Positions 1-8,597 of a DNA stretch of 64,000 nt are shown in pieces. The number at the start of each line of letters is the position of its first letter. Within the stretch, counting starts at the first letter, position 1. The notes under the pieces were generated by a model. The model saw only the letters and a program-made list of their open reading frames with translations. It searched no databases and was not told the DNA's origin. Source of the DNA: Bacteroidota bacterium (GTDB lineage Bacteria; Bacteroidota; Bacteroidia; Bacteroidales; Tannerellaceae); NCBI GenBank assembly GCA_023429375.1, contig JAEYVY010000016.1, positions 186,001 to 250,000 on the forward strand, in the 5' to 3' direction. A program made the translations under genes and the position numbers.

Positions 1-922
1 TACGAGAAAAGATATTATCAGATGTAAGGGTGATATTTACTTTTACAGGTTTCTTTTCGGTTGCATCCATCTTATAGATATAGCCTCCGTTTTCAAATAC
101 AATGGTATTTCCGTTTGCACTAGGAAACTTCACATCGTATTCCGTAAAGTTTGTCACTTTTGAAGTTTGTTTCGTTTTCGTATTATAAACGAAAATATTC
201 ATCGTGCGGTCGCGATCAGAGATGAAGAATATTTCATCACCAATCCACATAGGCATGATATCTTGTGCTTTATTTTCAGTAATATTAACAACCGATTTGG
301 CTTGCGGATCGTAAATCCAGATATCGTCTGCCATCCCTCCTTCATAGTATTTCCATGTACGGAATTCGCGCATAACACGGTTATAAGCCAATCGCTTTCC
401 ATCAGGAGAATAACTACAGAAACCACCTTCGGGCAAAGGGATCACTTGTGAAAGCCCACCCTCGTTACTTACCGTATATAATTTTCCTGAAAATCCATCG
501 CTGATTCGGTTACGGTAAACAATATTCTTTCCATCAGGAGACCATCCCATAACGATGTTGTTTGGTCCCATTCTGTCACCTATATCATCACGACTATTTG
601 TTGCCGTATAAGTGATGCGCAAAGGTTCACCTCCGGTCGAAGGGATTGTAAACACTTCTGTGTTTCCATCATATTGTCCAGTAAAAGCGATTGTTTTTCC
701 GTCTGGAGAAAAACGGGCAAACATTTCATAACCCACGTGTGAAGTCAGACGTTGAGCTTCACCTCCGGCAGCAGAAACTTTATACAAGTCACCTGCATAG
801 GAAAAAACAATCTCGCTACCATTGGTAGTCGGGAAACGCAAAAGGCGTGCTTCTTCTGCAGCAAACCCCATCTTGGGTACTGACACAAAGAATATCAATA
901 GAACAAGTACTTTTTTAAACAT
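1..922 (-). CDS. Tricorn-like S41 family peptidase, N-terminal part (runs off the left edge)
   Basis: The start codon is at 922 and the reading frame is open to the window edge, so only about the first 307 residues are present. A signal peptide (MFKKVLVLLIFFVSVPKMG, then a short Ala-rich stretch) is followed by repeated TolB/WD40-like propeller strands with phrases such as FSPDGKTIAFTG, YSPDGKRLAYNR and WSPDGKNIVYR. The wording GGEAQRLTSH, DRMGPNNIV and FRTWKYYEGG is typical of bacterial tricorn protease homologues, which have two propellers, a PDZ domain and a C-terminal S41 serine protease. The catalytic part would lie left of the window and cannot be checked. Family knowledge suggests an exported peptidase that trims peptides in the periplasm. 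It is confident as a propeller protein, somewhat less so as a complete tricorn protease. Confidence 0.85.
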   Translation of the reverse strand, partial: MFKKVLVLLIFFVSVPKMGFAAEEARLLRFPTTNGSEIVFSYAGDLYKVSAAGGEAQRLTSHVGYEMFARFSPDGKTIAFTGQYDGNTEVFTIPSTGGEPLRITYTATNSRDDIGDRMGPNNIVMGWSPDGKNIVYRNRISDGFSGKLYTVSNEGGLSQVIPLPEGGFCSYSPDGKRLAYNRVMREFRTWKYYEGGMADDIWIYDPQAKSVVNITENKAQDIMPMWIGDEIFFISDRDRTMNIFVYNTKTKQTSKVTNFTEYDVKFPSANGNTIVFENGGYIYKMDATEKKPVKVNITLTSDNIFSR

Positions 923-971
923 ACACAATTTATTTATTTTACACAGAATAAAGGAAAAATCGAAAATCCAA

Positions 972-1406
972 TTACCAAAGCACAGTGATTTTGAACAGAT
1001 GGGCTTCAGGTTTATAACCTGGCTGAGCTTCGTCAAACAAATCATTTGCTCCTATCGTAAACCGGATCCATCCCGGTCCATAAGAATAATTGATCGTTTC
1101 TGCAAAATATCCTCCATCATAAAAATATTCTGTCAATGGCAACGGATAATAGGCCCCACCGTCTTTTAGTTCAACAGTAATTATGCCATCAGTTACAGCA
1201 AACGGATCAATCCTACCATCTTCAAAAACACAGTAGAAAACACCGTTTTGCGAGTCTTTTATCCAATCGCTCTTTTGAACTCTTTTTTCAAAGACATTCC
1301 AATTTCCTACTCCTGAAGGCCCTTCAGGTCCCATTGGCCCTTCACAAGAAGAAAACAGACCCATGCAAAAGACAATTATCAACAACGAAATAAATTTAAT
1401 TCGCAT
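972..1406 (-). CDS. Small lipoprotein with a short collagen-like stretch
   Basis: This encodes 144 residues from the ATG at 1406. A longer frame begins at 1481, but the shorter start places a normal signal peptide (MRIKFISLLIIVFCMG) directly at the N-terminus and ends it in a lipobox, FSSC. The mature protein begins CEGPMGPEGPSG, three collagen-like Gly-Pro-X units, a common linker after the lipid anchor in Bacteroidales lipoproteins. The rest is a compact domain rich in aromatic residues and predicted beta strands (YYPLPLTEYFYDGGYF, GPGWIRFTIGANDL). I do not recognise a family for it. It sits between the tricorn-like gene and carB and is transcribed toward the former. It is likely an envelope protein of unknown function. 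Confidence 0.8.
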   Translation of the reverse strand: MRIKFISLLIIVFCMGLFSSCEGPMGPEGPSGVGNWNVFEKRVQKSDWIKDSQNGVFYCVFEDGRIDPFAVTDGIITVELKDGGAYYPLPLTEYFYDGGYFAETINYSYGPGWIRFTIGANDLFDEAQPGYKPEAHLFKITVLW

Positions 1407-1511
1407 AAAAATAGGTTTTAATATTTCATTTAAGATTATTTCCTTACGAAGATACATTATTCGACAATACAACAATTCCATTCATCAGGAGAAAACTTTG
1501 AAAACATACCG

Positions 1512-1610
1512 TTGAAAAATAAAAACGACTGGGATGATTTTCTATTTCCATATATATGGTAAAACTTTACTATATATGTAGAAAAGTTTTTCTATATATA
1601 TAGAAAAAGA
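1512..1610 (+). repeat. Dispersed intergenic repeat, family B, copy 1
   Basis: An AT-rich stretch between the lipoprotein gene and carB. It contains a CGACTGGGATG core followed by three near-palindromic TATATATA blocks separated by AAAACTTTAC and AAAAGTTTTTC spacers. The same order of blocks occurs inverted at 52385-52480. It lies outside coding sequence. Confidence 0.7.
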
Positions 1611-1687
1611 AAAAGACAGGTATAAAAGTAAAAAAACATAGGGGTGTTTTTAGAAAACAAAACGCTGACTTACAAATAAGAAAGGTG

Positions 1688-1695
1688 TATATTTG
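1688..1695 (+). promoter_or_regulatory. Bacteroidetes -7 element upstream of carB
   Basis: TATATTTG matches the sigma-ABfr -7 consensus TAnnTTTG exactly and is followed by C. No good -33 TTTG is seen at the expected distance. It would give a leader of about 110 nt before the carB start at 1811. Confidence 0.55.
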
Positions 1696-1719
1696 CAAAA
1701 CAATAAAAAATTAGGGACA

Positions 1720-1761
1720 AACTCTGTTGCTCTTCTCTTGTATGAGGGAAGAAAAAGAGTT
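1720..1761 (+). promoter_or_regulatory. Hairpin in the carB leader
   Basis: Two nested stems can form: 1720-1725 with 1756-1761 (AACTCT/AGAGTT) and 1732-1738 with 1745-1751 (CTTCTCT/AGGGAAG, one G-U pair). They lie between the candidate promoter and the carB start. No uridine run follows, so this is not an obvious terminator. Confidence 0.4.
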
Positions 1762-1810
1762 GCGTCCAATTGATTGTATAAGCACGTTTTACATTCATAA
1801 AATCAAGAAC

Positions 1811-4800
1811 ATGACTACGATGTCGAAAAGCGAAATTAAAAAGGTAATTGTATTAGGTTCAGGAGCACTAAAGATTGGTCAAGCCGGAGAATTTGATTAT
1901 TCCGGTTCACAGGCTTTGAAGGCAATGCGTGAAGAAGGTATCAAGACGGTATTGATTAATCCCAATATCGCTACCATACAAACTTCTGAAGGCGTAGCAG
2001 ATCAAGTTTATTTCCTCCCTATTACACCTTATTTTGTTGAAGAAGTCATCAAGAAGGAACGTCCAGACGGTATCCTTTTGGCTTTTGGTGGACAAACAGC
2101 ATTGAACTGCGGAACAGAACTTTATACCAGCGGCACACTCGCAAAATACGGTGTCAAGGTATTGGGCACATCTGTCGAGGCAATCATGTACACAGAAGAC
2201 CGTGATCTGTTCGTGAAGAAATTGAATGAAATAGCTATTAAAACTCCGGTAAGTCAAGCAGTAAGTAGCATGCAAGATGCTATTGACGCAGCATACCGTA
2301 TTGGTTTCCCGGTTATGATACGTTCGGCCTATGCCTTAGGTGGATTGGGAAGCGGTATCTGTAAAGATGAAGCCGAACTCCGCACGTTGGCAGAAAGCGC
2401 CTTTGCTTACTCGCCACAAATCCTTGTTGAAGAGTCACTGAAAGGCTGGAAGGAAATCGAGTTTGAAGTAATTCGTGACAAAAACGATCATTGCTTCACG
2501 GTTGTAAGCATGGAAAATGTCGATCCGCTGGGTGTTCACACAGGAGAAAGTATCGTAGTAGCTCCAACTTGCACGCTTGATGAGATCGAGCTGAATTTAT
2601 TGAAAGAAATTTCTGTTCAAACTATACGCCACCTCGGTATCGTTGGGGAATGTAACATCCAATATGCTTTTAATTCTGAAACGGACGACTATCGCGTGAT
2701 TGAAGTAAATGCCCGCCTGAGCCGTTCTTCTGCCTTGGCATCTAAAGCAAGCGGTTATCCTCTTGCCTTTGTTGCTGCAAAATTAGCATTAGGCTATACG
2801 CTAGACCAGATTGGCGAGATGGGAACACCCAATTCGGCCTATAAAGCACCGGAAGTAGATTACATGATTGTAAAGATCCCTCGTTGGGACTTAACGAAGT
2901 TTGCCGGAGTAAGCCGCCTGATCGGTTCAAGCATGAAGTCGGTCGGCGAAATCATGTCTATAGGTAAGAGCTTTGAAGAAATCATGCAGAAAGGTCTTCG
3001 TATGATTGGACAGGGCATGCATGGTTTTGTAGGTAATAAAGATATCCAGTTTGACAACCTCGATGAAGAACTAGCCAACCCGACCGACCTGCGTATCTTC
3101 GCTGTGGCTAAAGCCTTGGAACAAGGTTATACAATTGAACGGATTCATGAGTTAAGCAAAATCAGTCATTGGTTCCTTGAAAAGTTGAAAAACATTGTAG
3201 ACTTCAGCAAGAAACTCAGCGAATACAAGGTTATCGAAGATATTCCGGAAGAGGTGATGCGCGAAGCGAAACGTCTTGGATTCTCTGACTTCCAAATTGC
3301 TCGTTTCGTTGAAGACCCAGCCGGCAACATGGAAAAGGAAAGCATCCGTGTTCGTAACCATCGTAAAAAAGCAGGTATCGTTCCTACAGTGAAACGCATC
3401 AACACGATTGCTTCCGAACATCCTGATCTGACGAATTATCTTTACCTGACCTATGACGGTAAGGAGCATGATATACCTTATTACAAAAATGAAAAGAGCG
3501 TGATTATCCTCGGTTCGGGGGCTTATCGCATCGGTTCGTCTGTTGAATTCGACTGGTGTTCGGTTAATGCCACACAGACGGCTCGTCATCTGGGCTATAA
3601 GTCCATCATGATCAACTATAACCCGGAGACTGTCTCTACGGACTATGACATGTGCGACCGCCTGTATTTCGATGAGCTTTCGTTTGAACGTGTACTCGAC
3701 GTTATCGATTTGGAAACACCGAAAGGGGTAATCGTATCGGTTGGCGGACAGATCCCGAACAACCTGGCTATGAAGTTACACCGTCAGCAAGTGCCTATCC
3801 TTGGGACTTCACCTCTTTCTATAGACCGTGCAGAAAACCGTCATAAGTTCTCGGCCATGCTCGACTCGTTAGGAATAGATCAGCCGCAATGGGCTGAATT
3901 GACCAGCATGGAAGAAATCGACAACTTCATCGAAAAAGTTGGCTTCCCTATCCTGATCCGTCCTTCCTATGTATTGAGTGGTGCTGCGATGAACGTATGT
4001 TATTCAAAGGAACAAATGCTTGAATTCCTTGATCTGGCTGCACGCGTTTCAAAAGAATATCCGGTGGTCGTATCTGAGTTCTTGCAAGGAGCTAAGGAGA
4101 TTGAATTTGATGCAGTAGCCATGAACGGCGAAGTAGTGGAATATGCGATTTCCGAACATATTGAGTTTGCAGGTGTCCACTCGGGTGATGCTACGTTGGT
4201 ATTCCCGGCTCAAAAAATCTATTTCGAAACGGCTCGTCGTGTGAAGAAAGTAAGCAAGATGATTGCCAAGGAATTAAATATCAGCGGTCCGTTCAACATC
4301 CAGTTCCTGGCTAAAAATAATGAAGTGAAAGTAATCGAGTGTAACCTTCGTGCTTCTCGTAGCTTCCCATTCGTTTCTAAGGTATTGAAACGCAACTTTA
4401 TTGAAACGGCCACTCGCATTATGCTGGATGCTCCTTATTCTCGTCCGGACAAGAGTGCGTACGAAATTGACTGGATTGGTGTGAAGGCATCGCAATTCTC
4501 ATTTGCCCGTCTCCATAAGGCCGACCCAATTCTTGGGGTGGATATGAGTTCTACCGGTGAAGTGGGTTGTATAGGCGATGATTTCAACGAAGCCCTGCTT
4601 TCGGCTATGGAAGCGGTAGGCAACCATGTGCCTGAAAAGAATATCCTGGTTTCTTCGGGTGAGGCAAAGAGCAAAGTAGAACTACTTGAACCGTGCCGTC
4701 AGCTTGCTTCAAAAGGATTCCGCATTTATGGAACCAACGGAACGGCAAAATTCCTGAACGACAACGGAGTACCTGCCATCGCTGTTAGCTGGCCAGACGA

Positions 4801-5038
4801 AGAGGGCGAACTCAACATCATGGAGATGTTCTCTAAGCATGAGTTCGACTTGGTGGTAAACATTCCGAAAGATCATACAAAACGCGAGTTGACGAATGGC
4901 TATCGCATCCGTCGTGCAGCTATCGATCATAATATTCCATTAATCACCAACGCTCGTTTGGCAAGTGCTTTTATCGATGCCTTCTGTAGCATCGACAAAT
5001 CACAAATACAAATTAAGAGCTGGCAGGAATATAAATAA
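1811..5038 (+). CDS. carB: Carbamoyl-phosphate synthase large subunit
   Basis: CarB makes carbamoyl phosphate from bicarbonate, ammonia and two ATP for pyrimidine and arginine synthesis. The 1075 residues from the ATG at 1811 match the usual length of about 1073; an in-frame start at 1727 adds 28 residues unlike the family, and 1820 is a second choice. The two homologous halves are clear: each begins with a nucleotide-binding start (VIVLGSGALKIGQAGEFDYSG and VIILGSGAYRIGSSVEFDW) and carries an ATP-grasp domain (for example EVNARLSRSSALASKATG-like EVNARLSRSSA, and ECNLRASRSFPF). The C-terminal MGS-like allosteric domain is present (GTNGTAKFL). No carA glutaminase gene is adjacent. The stop at 5038 is 10 nt before the next gene, so the two are probably co-transcribed. 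Confidence 0.97.
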   Translation: MTTMSKSEIKKVIVLGSGALKIGQAGEFDYSGSQALKAMREEGIKTVLINPNIATIQTSEGVADQVYFLPITPYFVEEVIKKERPDGILLAFGGQTALNCGTELYTSGTLAKYGVKVLGTSVEAIMYTEDRDLFVKKLNEIAIKTPVSQAVSSMQDAIDAAYRIGFPVMIRSAYALGGLGSGICKDEAELRTLAESAFAYSPQILVEESLKGWKEIEFEVIRDKNDHCFTVVSMENVDPLGVHTGESIVVAPTCTLDEIELNLLKEISVQTIRHLGIVGECNIQYAFNSETDDYRVIEVNARLSRSSALASKASGYPLAFVAAKLALGYTLDQIGEMGTPNSAYKAPEVDYMIVKIPRWDLTKFAGVSRLIGSSMKSVGEIMSIGKSFEEIMQKGLRMIGQGMHGFVGNKDIQFDNLDEELANPTDLRIFAVAKALEQGYTIERIHELSKISHWFLEKLKNIVDFSKKLSEYKVIEDIPEEVMREAKRLGFSDFQIARFVEDPAGNMEKESIRVRNHRKKAGIVPTVKRINTIASEHPDLTNYLYLTYDGKEHDIPYYKNEKSVIILGSGAYRIGSSVEFDWCSVNATQTARHLGYKSIMINYNPETVSTDYDMCDRLYFDELSFERVLDVIDLETPKGVIVSVGGQIPNNLAMKLHRQQVPILGTSPLSIDRAENRHKFSAMLDSLGIDQPQWAELTSMEEIDNFIEKVGFPILIRPSYVLSGAAMNVCYSKEQMLEFLDLAARVSKEYPVVVSEFLQGAKEIEFDAVAMNGEVVEYAISEHIEFAGVHSGDATLVFPAQKIYFETARRVKKVSKMIAKELNISGPFNIQFLAKNNEVKVIECNLRASRSFPFVSKVLKRNFIETATRIMLDAPYSRPDKSAYEIDWIGVKASQFSFARLHKADPILGVDMSSTGEVGCIGDDFNEALLSAMEAVGNHVPEKNILVSSGEAKSKVELLEPCRQLASKGFRIYGTNGTAKFLNDNGVPAIAVSWPDEEGELNIMEMFSKHEFDLVVNIPKDHTKRELTNGYRIRRAAIDHNIPLITNARLASAFIDAFCSIDKSQIQIKSWQEYK

Positions 5039-5048
5039 ATCTGAGTGA

Positions 5049-7097
5049 ATGCATAAAAGCAGCTTTATAACGGTATTACTTCTTTTCGTTTTAGTCCCCG
5101 GACTATTTGCGACAGAGGTAATACCGTCTGTTTTTGTGCAAAACTATTCGGTCGGAGATTATAAAGCGAGCTGTCAAAACTGGGGGCTTTCGGTCAACGA
5201 CGAAGGGATTCTTTACGTAGCCAACAACTCAGGGCTCCTCACCTACGATGGTAATTCATGGAAAATTCACGAGTTACCCGATAAAGAAGCCATCTCGCGT
5301 ATCGCTTCGTTCGATGGCAAGACGTATACTTACGGAGCAGGTCTGCATTGCGAATGGCAGCGAGATGAATACGGCCGACTTTATTATACCCCATCTGACA
5401 GCCTTGCTCTAACGTCTGCAGACACGTCTTCTCTCCCATTTCGTTTTACCGAAGGACAAATCACTGCATTCGCTCAAATTGAGCCTTACTTTTTTATTGG
5501 TACAGCCAGAAAAGGTTTGTTTGTTACCGATTCACTTGGCAATACCTTGCTTCATCTTACGGCAGATAACCAGCTTCAAGACAACCAAATACACGATCTT
5601 TTCGTTCAACGAGACGGTCGACTTTGGATTGCCATGGACAATGGACTGGCCTTATTAACACTCAACCCTCCTATCCTGCTGTTCGGAGAGCGAAGTTTTA
5701 CAGGTAAGCCTGAGCAGGCCTTTTTGGATGATAACATTTTGTATTTGAAAAGCAATCTGGGTTATTTTAAAAGAACGCTATCACCCGATGATCATTTTTC
5801 TGTTCTTTCCGAAGAGGAAGGCAAAAATCGTTTTCCAGCGGTGGATAAAAAAGAAAAAATAAAACTATCAGACCTTTTTGATGAAACCGAGAGTCTGGGT
5901 TCTTTTGAGGGTACCGACCGCATCTACCCAATCTCTGAACAGAGCTGCTGGCTGGTGAATAAAAACGAAGCCGGTCTGATTCATATAGAAGATAGGAAAC
6001 CTCTTCTCAAATGTCGTATCCTCTTTGATAATTTCAATCTCAACCTGGTTAATCGAGGTCAATCATTTATCCCTCTCAACGACACCCTGCACTTAGTATC
6101 GACTATGCAAGGGGTTGTTGTTCTCAACAGCAGGCAGATTCTGGAAGAGGGATTGCAAAATCAATCGCCTCCTCGGCTGAGAGTGGTCGATTATACAGAT
6201 AGAGACAGGCAGATTCACGCCTTGTATCCTAGCCAAAAATCATTCGTTCTTCCGCATGATTTTATGGAGTTAACCCTTCATGTGGGTACGTCGGTATTCG
6301 CAAACAACCAACAAATCAGCTATTTCATAGAGGGCGTATCTCCCGATTGGTCGGACTGGCAAAAAGAAGGACGCATCAACTTGCTTCAATTACCACATGG
6401 AAAATACAACATTCATATACGCAGTTATGCCATTCGTGGCCCATTCCCCGAAATAGAGATTCAGCTGATTGTATCTCCTCCTTGGTATGTAACCTGGTGG
6501 GCTATTACTCTATTCATGCTTCTTGCCTTTATACTAATTTCGGGATTTGCCATCCGCTATATACGCGTTCAAAAAAAGAAGGCATTAGAGAAGATCAGAA
6601 CGGAACGCAGGAAAGAAGAACAACGTTTGCAAAAGTTGAAGAATGAGCTGTTAGAGGCTGAACTGCAAAATAAGAATGACGAGCTAATCCGTCAGACTTC
6701 GGCACATGTGAGGAAAAACAATTTGATGCAGACCCTCATAGAAGAGTTAGATGAACAGAAAAAAAGTTTAGGGGAAAACTATCCGGACAGATTATATAAG
6801 AAGCTACGCCATGCTATCGAAAAAAGCTTAGATGACCAGGAAGACTGGAATGCTTTCGAAAACTATTTCAATAGCGCACACCGCGATTTCACCGATCGAC
6901 TTCGTAATGCTTACCCTGATATTACCCCGGGCGATATACGTGTATGTTGCCTGTTACGGATGAATCTTTCGACTAAAGAAATCGCTTCGCTGCTGAATAT
7001 TTCTGTCAGGGCGGTGGAACTTCGGCGTTACAGGCTTCGCAAACGTCTCGGTCTTGAGGGGGAAGTCAATCTGACTGATTTTTTAATGATTTTTTGA
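5049..7097 (+). CDS. Membrane-bound propeller/Y_Y_Y sensor with C-terminal LuxR-like HTH
   Basis: This 682-residue protein combines an exported sensor with a cytoplasmic DNA-binding domain in one chain. It has a signal peptide (residues 1-21), a two-component-regulator type beta-propeller (about 50-380; repeats such as GRLWIAMDNGL), a Y_Y_Y immunoglobulin-like domain (about 395-475), one transmembrane helix (about 478-503), a Lys/Glu-rich coiled coil (about 510-600) and a helix-turn-helix at about 621-675 (TKEIASLLNISVRAVELRR). It resembles the periplasmic half of Bacteroides hybrid two-component systems but has no kinase or receiver, so signalling is presumably direct through the membrane. 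It begins 10 nt after carB, which suggests one transcript. The ligand cannot be told from sequence, and the link to carB may be only positional. Confidence 0.9.
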   Translation: MHKSSFITVLLLFVLVPGLFATEVIPSVFVQNYSVGDYKASCQNWGLSVNDEGILYVANNSGLLTYDGNSWKIHELPDKEAISRIASFDGKTYTYGAGLHCEWQRDEYGRLYYTPSDSLALTSADTSSLPFRFTEGQITAFAQIEPYFFIGTARKGLFVTDSLGNTLLHLTADNQLQDNQIHDLFVQRDGRLWIAMDNGLALLTLNPPILLFGERSFTGKPEQAFLDDNILYLKSNLGYFKRTLSPDDHFSVLSEEEGKNRFPAVDKKEKIKLSDLFDETESLGSFEGTDRIYPISEQSCWLVNKNEAGLIHIEDRKPLLKCRILFDNFNLNLVNRGQSFIPLNDTLHLVSTMQGVVVLNSRQILEEGLQNQSPPRLRVVDYTDRDRQIHALYPSQKSFVLPHDFMELTLHVGTSVFANNQQISYFIEGVSPDWSDWQKEGRINLLQLPHGKYNIHIRSYAIRGPFPEIEIQLIVSPPWYVTWWAITLFMLLAFILISGFAIRYIRVQKKKALEKIRTERRKEEQRLQKLKNELLEAELQNKNDELIRQTSAHVRKNNLMQTLIEELDEQKKSLGENYPDRLYKKLRHAIEKSLDDQEDWNAFENYFNSAHRDFTDRLRNAYPDITPGDIRVCCLLRMNLSTKEIASLLNISVRAVELRRYRLRKRLGLEGEVNLTDFLMIF

Positions 7098-7112
7098 TTG
7101 ATGTGATAAAAA

Positions 7113-7130
7113 CAGGCCCTGAAGGGCTTA
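7113..7130 (+). terminator. Weak hairpin after the HTH sensor gene
   Basis: AGGCCC-TGAA-GGGCTT can fold into a six-pair stem with one G-U pair just after the stop at 7097. The T-run is poor, so it is only a candidate terminator. Confidence 0.3.
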
Positions 7131-7226
7131 TTTCAAGGGTTTGAGCAAGTAATGTAGTAGTGTTTTTTTAGGTTGGAAATGATTTTAGGCGTTACTTTGC
7201 GCCATTACAAATAAAATCTCAATAGC

Positions 7227-8597
7227 ATGATTAACCTAATAAATGAACTAAAAGGAGAACCCTTTGAGAAAATGGGCATCGATCGCCGTAATTTTCTAAA
7301 ACTTATGACAGCGACTGGTCTATTGTCAGTTCTTCCATCAAATGATACACAAGCTTTTTCAAGTAAAGCAAAAGGTAAAATAGTTGTAGTAGGCGGAGGG
7401 GCTGCCGGTATTAGTATGGCTGCCCGTCTTCAACGCTGGCTAGATGAACCGGATATTACCCTGATTGATCCGAGTGATCGCCAATATTATCAGCCGGGAT
7501 TCACGCTGGTAGCATCGGGCGTTTATACTGCTGACGAAGTTTGGAAGGAACAGAAGAACTGTATTCCTAAAGGAGTAAAATGGATTAAGGATTCTGTTAC
7601 TTCGGTCGATCCAGTCATGAATCAGGTTTCTACCAATAAGAATGGAACTCTTTCATATGATTTCTTAGTGCTTACACCTGGATTACAGATTAAAGAGGTA
7701 GAAGGTATAACTCAAAAAACGCTGGGCGAAGGCAATGCACATACGATTTATGATTACGAAGGTGCTCAAAAGACTTGGAAAGCTGTTCAGGAATTTGCGA
7801 AGAAAGGTGGACGCGGAATCTTTACGGATACATATACCAAACACAAATGTGGTGGTGCTCCTAAGAAAATTTGCTTGCTGACCGAACATCTTGCTCGTAA
7901 AAATGACTCTCGAGATAAACTGAATTTCGACTTTTATACCGCATCGTCAGTTCTATACGATGTGCCTTTATATACCCCTCGCTTGTTGGAAATTTATAAG
8001 GAACGCAATATTCCTATCCATGTACATACACGTGTAAAGGGTATCGACACACAAAACAAGACCGTACATTTTGAAAAGATAGAAACTGTTGGTGATGAAA
8101 AGGTATATACCCCTTTTACGGAAGACTATGACTTCCTACATTTCACCCCTCCTATGACAGCGCCGGACTTTACCCGTGAAGCGGGATTATGTAACACTGA
8201 TGACATGGATGCGCCAGAAGCATGGATATCAGTCGATAAGTATACGATGGTACACACCAAATATCCAAACATCGTATCATTGGGAGACTGCTCAAACTTG
8301 CCTACCAGCAAGACGTCTGCAGCTATTCGCATGCAAGTACCTTTGGCTGCGAAGAACCTAATTTCACTGATGGAAGGCAAAGAACCTGTAGAAAAGTACA
8401 ATGGTTACGCTGCTTGTCCGATTATCACGGATTATGGCCACGTTTTATTGTGTGAGTTTGATTATGAGAAGAAGCAAGATTCTTCATTCCCATTCTCTTT
8501 GCTGGATGTATCTCAGGAACAGTGGGCAGCCTGGTTGCTGAAAGTATATGTTCTGAAACCGCTCTATTTCTATGGTATGCTAAACGGGAGAGCTTAA
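7227..8597 (+). CDS. sqr: Sulfide:quinone oxidoreductase, human SQOR-like type
   Basis: A 456-residue flavoprotein that would oxidise sulfide to sulfane sulfur and pass electrons to membrane quinone. The FAD motif GGGAAG is at residues 56-61 and a second FAD-contact motif GDCSNLPTSKT at 353-363. The two redox cysteines are in recognisable surroundings: C208 in KCGGAPKKI and C397 in YNGYAACPIITDYG, which parallel KCAGAPQKI and YDGYTSCPLVTGYN of human SQOR as I recall them. The N-terminus carries a twin-arginine motif, DRRNFLKLM (19-27), followed by a hydrophobic stretch, suggesting Tat export or membrane association, which is unusual for this family. The stop codon abuts the stop of the convergent btuF-like gene. 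No rhodanese or persulfide dioxygenase gene lies nearby. Other type II NADH-dehydrogenase-like enzymes are less likely given both cysteines. Confidence 0.85.
   Translation: MINLINELKGEPFEKMGIDRRNFLKLMTATGLLSVLPSNDTQAFSSKAKGKIVVVGGGAAGISMAARLQRWLDEPDITLIDPSDRQYYQPGFTLVASGVYTADEVWKEQKNCIPKGVKWIKDSVTSVDPVMNQVSTNKNGTLSYDFLVLTPGLQIKEVEGITQKTLGEGNAHTIYDYEGAQKTWKAVQEFAKKGGRGIFTDTYTKHKCGGAPKKICLLTEHLARKNDSRDKLNFDFYTASSVLYDVPLYTPRLLEIYKERNIPIHVHTRVKGIDTQNKTVHFEKIETVGDEKVYTPFTEDYDFLHFTPPMTAPDFTREAGLCNTDDMDAPEAWISVDKYTMVHTKYPNIVSLGDCSNLPTSKTSAAIRMQVPLAAKNLISLMEGKEPVEKYNGYAACPIITDYGHVLLCEFDYEKKQDSSFPFSLLDVSQEQWAAWLLKVYVLKPLYFYGMLNGRA

Noticed and set aside
1727..1810. Longer N-terminus for CarB starting at 1727
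   Set aside because: The 28 extra residues are not like the family, the usual CarB length is reached from 1811, and the stretch overlaps a hairpin leader.
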